Source: an uncultured Prevotella sp.
Lineage (GTDB): Bacteria; Bacteroidota; Bacteroidia; Bacteroidales; Bacteroidaceae
DNA: 47,062 nt
Assembly: GCA_900543585.1 (NCBI GenBank)
Contig: UQRP01000019.1
Span: 1-47,062 of the forward strand
Direction: 5' to 3'
The position numbers were made by a program, and so were the translations under genes. This document shows positions 41,551 through 47,062 of this stretch, piece after piece (the first letter of the stretch is position 1; each line of letters starts with the position of its first letter). The notes under the pieces are model-generated. The model ran no database searches and was not told the origin of the DNA. It saw nothing but the letters and a program-made list of their open reading frames with translations.

Positions 41551-42174
41551 ATGGCTAAGATAAAAATTAAGAAAGCGGACGTCTGGATAGACATGACTCC
41601 TATGTCTGACGTGATGGTCCTTCTTCTGACTTTCTTCATGCTGACGTCTACATTCGTCAAGCAGGAGCCGGTGAAGGTCAACACGCCTGGCAGTGTCTCG
41701 GAGATCAAGGTTCCAGAAAGCAACGTCCTGACAATACTCGTCAATAATGACGGTAAGATCTTCATGGGCATGGATAAGACTACCGATGTCCAGACTGCAC
41801 TTGCTGAGGTTACCGACAAGTTCGGCATCACACTCACCAAGAAGCAGGAGAAGACCTTCCTTGACGACCCTATGTGGGGTGTTCCTATGGATAAGCTCAC
41901 TGCTTATCTCGCACTCGACAAGGCCGTAAGACCTACTGAGCTCAAAAACTACGGTGTGCCGACAGACTCTGTAAAGGGTAAGACTGGTGACGCCGCTATG
42001 AGCGAGTTCCAACTCTGGGTGCAAGCTGCTCATAACGCCAACCCTGATGCCAAGATTGCCATCAAGGCTGACGACAAGACTCCTTATAAAGTCATTAAGA
42101 AGGTCATGAGTGAGCTGCAGGATATGAACGAGAACCGTTACTACTTGATTACTCAATACAAGAAGGAGGACTAA
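41551..42174 (+). CDS. exbD: ExbD/TolR-family biopolymer transporter, first copy
   Basis: This 207-residue protein has the ExbD N-terminal helix preceded by VWIDMTPMSDVMVLLLTFFML, which carries the conserved Asp of the proton path. The periplasmic part has the ExbD-type fold (TILVNNDGKIFMG and DAKIAIKADDKTPYKVIKKVM). It works with ExbB to energise TonB. It is followed at three bases by a second ExbD. Confidence 0.93.
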   Translation: MAKIKIKKADVWIDMTPMSDVMVLLLTFFMLTSTFVKQEPVKVNTPGSVSEIKVPESNVLTILVNNDGKIFMGMDKTTDVQTALAEVTDKFGITLTKKQEKTFLDDPMWGVPMDKLTAYLALDKAVRPTELKNYGVPTDSVKGKTGDAAMSEFQLWVQAAHNANPDAKIAIKADDKTPYKVIKKVMSELQDMNENRYYLITQYKKED

Positions 42175-42177
42175 AAG

Positions 42178-42825
42178 ATGGCAGTAGGAAAATCAAAACA
42201 GAAGAAGATGAATGTCCGTGTGGACTTCACTCCTATGGTTGATATGATGATGCTTCTTATCACCTTCTTCATGCTCTGTACCTCTTTGGCTAAGCCTCAG
42301 ACGATGGAGTTGAGTATGCCGAGTAACGATAAGAACATCACCGATCAGGATAAGTCCGTGACAAAGGAGTCGTATACACTGACATTCTATTGCACAGCCG
42401 ACAACCAGCTCTACTATGTTGCCGGACAGATCAAGCCTGAGGATCCCAAGTGCCTGAAGAAGACAACATGGGGTGCCAAGGGTATCCGCTCGGTGATCTA
42501 CAACCACGAGACTGAGGATGGCACGACACCTACCAAGGATGTCATGGCTGCCAAGGCTAAGTTGGACAAGGAGAAGGCTGACCCTCTGAAGAAGATGCCG
42601 GATTCTGTCTACGACAAGCGCCTTTCTGCCATCAAAGCAGGTGATATCGACGGCAAGCACATCAGCACGCTGACGATTATCATCAAGGCCAGCGACAACT
42701 CAAGCTATAAGAACTTGGTTGACGTCCTCGATGAGATGTCCATCTGCGCTATCGGTAAGTATGTGATTGATAAGATGAATGATAATGACTTGAAGCTTCT
42801 CAAAGAGAACCATGTCAAGTTATAA
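42178..42825 (+). CDS. exbD: ExbD/TolR-family biopolymer transporter, second copy
   Basis: This 215-residue protein has the same architecture as its neighbour but is diverged: the helix follows VRVDFTPMVDMMMLLITFFML, again with the conserved Asp. The periplasmic region has a longer insert (residues ~70-150) with many Lys and Thr. A pair of unequal ExbD proteins with one ExbB is a common Bacteroidota arrangement, perhaps a heteromeric ExbD stator. Confidence 0.92.
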   Translation: MAVGKSKQKKMNVRVDFTPMVDMMMLLITFFMLCTSLAKPQTMELSMPSNDKNITDQDKSVTKESYTLTFYCTADNQLYYVAGQIKPEDPKCLKKTTWGAKGIRSVIYNHETEDGTTPTKDVMAAKAKLDKEKADPLKKMPDSVYDKRLSAIKAGDIDGKHISTLTIIIKASDNSSYKNLVDVLDEMSICAIGKYVIDKMNDNDLKLLKENHVKL

Positions 42826-42854
42826 GGTACATAGCTAAAAGAAAGGTTAATTAA

Positions 42855-43700
42855 ATGGCACAAATTGATTTAACAAGAAATGGCTGGTGTGACCTTATAT
42901 TCGACGGACGTAATAAGGAATACGGTGCTTACAAGCTCCGTGTCAACACAGGTAAGAGAAACCTCAAAGCCATTATAACGATTGCAGTCCTCGCTGCTGC
43001 TGCCATCATCATCTTCTGGGCTAAGACGCGTTACGATGAGTATCAGCTGGCCCACCAGAAGAATGAGCAGGTCACCGAGCTCTCCGCTCTCAACCAGCCC
43101 AAGAAACAGAAGGCTGAGGTGAAGCGTAAGGTCGAGGTGGAGCAGAAGAAGGAAGTGGTCAAGGAAGTCAAGTCTTCTATCAAGTTCACCGCTCCTGTCA
43201 TCAAGAAGGATGCTGAGGTGAAGCCTGAGGAGGAGATGAAGACTCAGGACCAGTTGATGCAGACCAAGACCGCTATCGGTGCCCTTGATGTCAAGGGTAA
43301 CTCTGACAATGGTGTTGTCATGCAGGTCACTCAGCGTGTCGCTGACGAGCCTGTCAAGGCAGAGCCTAAGCCGGAGGTCGAGAACAAGGTCTTCGATGTT
43401 GTGGAGCAGATGCCTTCATTCCCTGGTGGTCAGGGCGCGCTGATGCAGTATCTGGCTAACAACATCAAGTATCCTGTTGTCGCTCAGGAGAACGGTGTCC
43501 AGGGTCGTGTCGTGGTGTCCTTCGTCGTTGAGAGAGACGGTTCTATCACCGACGTGCAGGTTGTACGTTCTGTTGACCCCTCTCTTGACCGTGAGGCTCA
43601 GCGTGTCGTACGTGGCATGCCACACTGGATTCCTGGTAAGCAGAACGGTTCTGCTGTACGTGTGAAGTACAACGTTCCTGTTTCCTTCAGATTGCAGTAA
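42855..43700 (+). CDS. tonB: TonB energy transducer
   Basis: This 281-residue protein has a single N-terminal membrane helix (LKAIITIAVLAAAAIIIFWA) and a Lys/Glu-rich linker with KRKVEVEQKKEVVKEVK. The C-terminal TonB domain is clear: PSFPGGQGALMQYLANNIKYP, then GVQGRVVVSFVVERDGSITDVQVVRS and a final VPVSFRLQ. The linker is not the Pro-rich type of enterobacteria. It delivers proton-motive energy to TonB-dependent outer-membrane transporters. Confidence 0.95.
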   Translation: MAQIDLTRNGWCDLIFDGRNKEYGAYKLRVNTGKRNLKAIITIAVLAAAAIIIFWAKTRYDEYQLAHQKNEQVTELSALNQPKKQKAEVKRKVEVEQKKEVVKEVKSSIKFTAPVIKKDAEVKPEEEMKTQDQLMQTKTAIGALDVKGNSDNGVVMQVTQRVADEPVKAEPKPEVENKVFDVVEQMPSFPGGQGALMQYLANNIKYPVVAQENGVQGRVVVSFVVERDGSITDVQVVRSVDPSLDREAQRVVRGMPHWIPGKQNGSAVRVKYNVPVSFRLQ

Positions 43701-43716
43701 TCATCAATATTTGAAC

Positions 43717-44676
43717 ATGAAACTTACATCTTACATTTTCGTAGGATTAACACTATTCTCCGTCCTTGTCGCTTCTTGTGGTGGAAACAAGAAGAGCAAG
43801 GACGGTAGGACAGACACTTACTCATCAGGGGCGATCTCATTCGCCTCTGATGAGAGTTTTAGTCCTATCATCAACGAGGAGATAGGTGTCTTCCAGCATG
43901 ACTATCCCCAGGCTAAGGTCACTCCTGTATATACCAGTGAGTCCGATGCCATCAATCAGTTGTTAAACCAGAAGACCTGGCTGGCTTTCGCGGCCCGTGA
44001 TTTCCGGCCCTCTGAGATTAACAGCCTGAAAGCTATGCATTATCTGCCACAGTCTTTCAAAGTGGCCTACGATGCCTTGGCTTTTATTGTCAACAAAGAC
44101 AATACCGACACCCTGATTTCTGTTCAGGATATTAAGAATATCATGAACGGGCGTATCACGAAGTGGAGTCAGCTTCGCAAAGGCTCACAGCGTGGTACCA
44201 TTACTGTGGTCTTCGACAATCCTAAGTCGAGTACCGTACATTTCATTGAAGATTCCGTCCTTGGAGGTAAGCCGATTGTCAACAGTAATGTGGCGGCGGT
44301 TAACAAGACTTCTGAGGTGATAGCATACGTAGAGAAAAATCCTAATGCCATCGGCATTATTGGCAACAACTGGCTTAATGACAAGCGTGACACCACTAAC
44401 CTTACGTTTAACAAGAAGATTCGGGTCATGAGTGTCAGCAAGGTGCACCCGGCAACGGCAGCAAGCAGTTGGAAACCCTACCAGTATTATATCTATAATG
44501 GTAACTATCCTTTGATTCGTACCATCTATGCGCTGCTCAATGACCCTCGTCAGGGGCTTCCTTGGGGCTTTGCCCATTTCGTGCAGGGACCGAAGGGACA
44601 GCTCATCATGATGAAGTCGGGGTTGCTGCCCGTCTATGGCAATATCAATATCCGTGATGTTAATGTTAATCAATAA
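43717..44676 (+). CDS. PstS-like substrate-binding lipoprotein
   Basis: The ATG at 43717 gives 319 residues with a lipoprotein signal (VLVASC, Cys21) and a PBP-type II fold like PstS: GAISFASDESFSPIINEEI and the domain following, with DIKNIMNGRITKWSQL. PstS binds phosphate for an ABC importer, but no pstCAB is here. It lies 16 bases after tonB and upstream of a TPR protein, so it is expressed with the TonB motor. The ligand, and whether it acts in transport at all, are unknown. Confidence 0.82.
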   Translation: MKLTSYIFVGLTLFSVLVASCGGNKKSKDGRTDTYSSGAISFASDESFSPIINEEIGVFQHDYPQAKVTPVYTSESDAINQLLNQKTWLAFAARDFRPSEINSLKAMHYLPQSFKVAYDALAFIVNKDNTDTLISVQDIKNIMNGRITKWSQLRKGSQRGTITVVFDNPKSSTVHFIEDSVLGGKPIVNSNVAAVNKTSEVIAYVEKNPNAIGIIGNNWLNDKRDTTNLTFNKKIRVMSVSKVHPATAASSWKPYQYYIYNGNYPLIRTIYALLNDPRQGLPWGFAHFVQGPKGQLIMMKSGLLPVYGNINIRDVNVNQ

Positions 44677-44732
44677 ACGCAACCTTTACGGATTACATTC
44701 GTCTACTTATTAACGAAATAACATTTTAAGAC

Positions 44733-46190
44733 ATGAAACTGTATAAGTATCTTTTGGCAGGAGCCCTCGTCTTAGGTGCTGCTGCTCCTGCGCTGGCCCA
44801 GGAAGACACGAAGGCCATCACTGAACAGGCTACTCAGATTATCAAGGCTAAAGGTCCTGATTTTGAGAAGCAGGTGAAGCAGCTCTACAAGGATAACAAG
44901 AAGAATGCCGCTGCTCTTGTCGCAATAGGTAAGGCTTTCTACAATAACAAGGACTTGCAGAATGCTGAGACTTTTGCCAACTATGCACTTACAGCGAGCA
45001 AGAGTAAGTATGCGCCTGCTTTCCTTCTTTTAGGTGACATCTGTGTCTCTAAGGATGACGCCGGCGGTGCTGCTGAAAACTATCAGCAGGCTAAATACTT
45101 CGACCCCAAGAATCCCGAGGCTTACTATAAGTATGCTATGATTCTCCGTGGACGTAGCCCTGAAGAGGCTATCGCTAATCTTGAGGATCTCCGTAAGCAG
45201 GTGCCTGACTATCCTGTTGATGCACTCGCTGCACGTATCTATTATACTTCTAATGTTCCTAACCGCTTTGAGAAAGCTGAGCAGTACTTCAATAAGGTTT
45301 CCGACCTCTCTAAACTTGAGGATGAGGACATCACACGCTATGCTATGACAGAGTTCCTCCTCGGTAACAAGGATAAGAGTATCGAGGTGGCTAAGGCAGG
45401 TCTGGCTAAGGACCCTCGTCGTGCAGGCTGGAACCGTCTCGTCTTCTGGAACTATGTTGATAAGAAGGACGCTGCCAATGCTCTGGACTATGCTGACCGC
45501 CTTTTCAACAAGAGCGACAGTGCGCACATCACTGCTGATGACTATACTTATCTTGGTACTGCTCAGCAACTGAACAAGGACTACGATAAGGCTATTGACT
45601 CTTATAATCAGGCTCTCAGTGCCCTGCAGAATGATAAGGGTGCCCTTGTCTCTGAGACCGTTCTGCTCAAGGACCTCTCTGATACCTACAATGCTAAGGG
45701 TGACTATGATAAGTCGCTTGAATATCTGGAGAAGTCTATCAACAGCAAGAAGGAGCAGACGCTCGACGACTTCGACAACCTCGGTCATCTCTACATCGAT
45801 ATAGCTGCTAAGAAGGCTAAAGCCGGTGAGGCTGCTGGTGCTAACGAGGCTTACAAGAAGGCTGATGGTGTGTATGCTAACATGCTTCAGAAGTTCCCTA
45901 ACTATGAGAACTATGGCAACTACATGCGCGCCCAGATCAATGCTAACCTTGATCCGGACAGCAAGAGGGGTTTGGCTAAGCCTTACTATGAGAAGCTCGC
46001 TACTGCTTTAGAGGCTAAGGCTGAGAAGAGCACCAGTGAGACACAGATGTTGCAGCAGGCTTACTTCTACCTGATGGTCTACGAGTACAACACGCTGCAC
46101 AATACAGTTGCTTCTAAGGAGTGGGCTGCAAAGCTCTTAGCTATCGATCCGACGAATGAGGTCGCTAAGCAGGTTCAAGGTTTGAAATAA
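44733..46190 (+). CDS. Exported TPR-repeat protein
   Basis: This 485-residue protein has a cleavable signal peptide (about 1-22, ending PALAQE) and then multiple TPR-like helical repeats across almost all of it; examples are AAENYQQAKYFDPKNPEAYYKYAMIL and YDKAIDSYNQALSALQND. TPR arrays bind partners. Codon use matches the exb genes. It is 56 bases after the PstS-like gene and ends the cluster at a strong terminator, so it likely works in the periplasm with the TonB system. Confidence 0.88.
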   Translation: MKLYKYLLAGALVLGAAAPALAQEDTKAITEQATQIIKAKGPDFEKQVKQLYKDNKKNAAALVAIGKAFYNNKDLQNAETFANYALTASKSKYAPAFLLLGDICVSKDDAGGAAENYQQAKYFDPKNPEAYYKYAMILRGRSPEEAIANLEDLRKQVPDYPVDALAARIYYTSNVPNRFEKAEQYFNKVSDLSKLEDEDITRYAMTEFLLGNKDKSIEVAKAGLAKDPRRAGWNRLVFWNYVDKKDAANALDYADRLFNKSDSAHITADDYTYLGTAQQLNKDYDKAIDSYNQALSALQNDKGALVSETVLLKDLSDTYNAKGDYDKSLEYLEKSINSKKEQTLDDFDNLGHLYIDIAAKKAKAGEAAGANEAYKKADGVYANMLQKFPNYENYGNYMRAQINANLDPDSKRGLAKPYYEKLATALEAKAEKSTSETQMLQQAYFYLMVYEYNTLHNTVASKEWAAKLLAIDPTNEVAKQVQGLK

Positions 46191-46211
46191 ATTTTCTTTT
46201 TGTATTCATAG

Positions 46212-46247
46212 AAAGCGCGTCAGGGGTTTCCCCTGGCGTGCTTTTTT
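46212..46247 (+). terminator. Intrinsic terminator of the exb-tonB operon
   Basis: AAAGCGCGTCAGGGG (46212-46226) pairs with 46230-46244 across a TTT loop, with two G-T pairs, and ends in TTTTTT. It begins 22 bases after the TPR gene stop. Confidence 0.9.
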
Positions 46248-46262
46248 GTGTTTCTAAGTAAT

Positions 46263-46303
46263 CCCACATGAATTCTCTTTCATATCTGAGTAATTCATGT
46301 GGG
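46263..46303. repeat. 12-bp inverted repeat after the operon
   Basis: CCCACATGAATT (46263-46274) is inverted at 46292-46303 with a 17-base spacer. No T-tract follows. It could be a second, weaker terminator for either strand or a protein site. Confidence 0.7.
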
Positions 46304-46370
46304 AGTGTGCATTTCCTTTAGTTCAGCTTTGTATCCAAAGAAAATTTATTTTGCCCATTTTTTGGTAGTT

Positions 46371-46458
46371 CTGTGGCAAATGCCATAGATATCTGTGGCA
46401 TTTGTCGTAGAATTCGTTGGCATGTGTCACGGATATCCGTGGCATATGCCGTGAATGT
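46371..46458. repeat. 22-bp tandem array, four copies
   Basis: Units at 46371, 46393, 46415 and 46437 share the core TGGCA, then an ATGCC/TTGTC-type block and AGATAT or AGAATT. They are diverged. The last unit ends at base 46458, the first base of the reverse-complement stop codon of the GH53 gene. Confidence 0.8.
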
Positions 46459-47062
46459 TATTTCGCTATGGTGACAGCATTTTCCGTGAATGCGTCCATG
46501 ATAGCCGTGGGTCTGTGGTTTTGGAAAGCGCCCAAGGGATAATCGCCCTCCAACTCTGGTGCCCAATAGAATACGCCGTGGCAGTGGCCGTTGCAGTCGT
46601 TCTTAGCGGCTTTGATGACTGCCGCCATGATTTTCTTGCCCTCTTCAGGCTTCTTGGCTTCGGCCCCGGTCTCCACGACCATGCATTCGCTGCCATATTT
46701 CTCATAGAGATGGCGGATGTTGGCGGTAAAGTCGCGGACGGTGCCCTGCCAGTCTTTCTCCAACTTAGCTACGACATCCCAGTAGGGATAGACGCTCAAG
46801 CCAATCATATCCCAGTGTGCGCCATACTTCTTCAGACCATCGAAGATGAAATCGTAGCGTTTCTCATCACAGCCGCCGTCGAGGTGTACGATAACCTTGG
46901 CGTTGGGATAGACGCTCTTCACAGCCTGGTAGCCAGTCTCGGTCAGTATGGCATAGTTCTCCATGTTGTCCTCGGCGCGTGCGATAGGCCAGAGAAAGCC
47001 GTGTGTGGTCTCGTTGCCCACCTGCACCCACCTCACGTCGATGTGGTTGTCTTTCAGCAGTT
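46458..47062 (-). CDS. GH53 arabinogalactan endo-beta-1,4-galactanase (5' part outside window)
   Basis: The minus-strand frame is open from the TTA stop at 46458-46460 to the window edge, so about 200 C-terminal residues are present and the start is missing. Just inside the edge is RWVQVGNET, with the acid/base Glu, and later MVVETGAE, with the nucleophile Glu, as in GH53. DMIGLSVYPYW and YWAPEL are also family blocks. It would cleave beta-1,4-galactan in pectin side chains. Signal peptide and any binding modules would be outside the window. Confidence 0.88.
   Translation of the reverse strand, partial: LLKDNHIDVRWVQVGNETTHGFLWPIARAEDNMENYAILTETGYQAVKSVYPNAKVIVHLDGGCDEKRYDFIFDGLKKYGAHWDMIGLSVYPYWDVVAKLEKDWQGTVRDFTANIRHLYEKYGSECMVVETGAEAKKPEEGKKIMAAVIKAAKNDCNGHCHGVFYWAPELEGDYPLGAFQNHRPTAIMDAFTENAVTIAK

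Overview
The window reads as chromosomal DNA of a Bacteroidota bacterium, most likely a Prevotella-type (Prevotellaceae) organism. Evidence: many genes are preceded by the Bacteroidota sigma-ABfr promoter pattern (TTTG or TTG, about 19-20 bases, then TAnnTTTG). There is a SusD-type lipoprotein, a lipoprotein version of TamA (TamL), DUF4831, and an ExbB-ExbD-ExbD-TonB-PstS-TPR cluster. Shine-Dalgarno sequences are mostly absent. The family and genus are inference. No rRNA, tRNA, CRISPR array, complete IS element or phage gene was seen.

Layout. 1-7340 (minus): end of a glycine-zipper lipoprotein, then the envelope pair tamB-tamL. 7509-8602 (plus): aroQ and an O-methyltransferase. 8603-9616: a non-coding island with three adjacent tandem arrays (33, 33 and 22 bp units), a 3' remnant of a membrane pyrophosphatase gene, and a duplicated promoter-proximal segment. 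9617-15767 (plus): an orphan SusD-like protein, a two-part glycosyltransferase, an AmpG/MurT-like permease, a MurK/BadF-type sugar kinase and a four-helix-bundle protein. 15768-20096: a 14-copy 9-bp array, rubredoxin plus flavodiiron protein, a convergent TIGR02757-LysR pair, and the divergent iron-sulfur repair gene ric; this is an O2/NO stress neighbourhood. 20259-22323: a small orphan ORF, a PD-(D/E)XK family protein with a heptad-repeat tail, and a short-chain dehydrogenase.

22409-26039 (minus): etfB-etfA-acyl-CoA dehydrogenase. 26348-28771 (plus): FucP-type sugar permease and class II fructose-bisphosphate aldolase. 28955-31534 (minus): nnr (NAD(P)HX repair) and DUF4831. 31711-35926 (plus): hpt, adk, obgE, a PgeF/YfiH-family protein and an M23 peptidase, closely packed. 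36020-40535 (plus): LptF/LptG-family permease, ribBA and an aspartate aminotransferase. 40669-46190 (plus): exbB, two exbD genes, tonB, a PstS-like lipoprotein and a TPR protein. 46458-end (minus): 3' part of a GH53 endo-galactanase.

Much of the window is ordinary core metabolism and envelope biology. I do not see a convincing new multi-gene defence or mobile system. The most unexplained feature is a set of short tandem arrays directly at gene 3' ends (after positions 8602, 15767, 17391 and 28771, and against the minus-strand stops at 9142 and 46458). Other leads are the putative MurNAc-salvage pair next to a glycosyltransferase, the PstS-like protein in the TonB motor operon, the LysR protein with a C-terminal CxxC beside ric, and the PgeF-family gene next to two purine genes.
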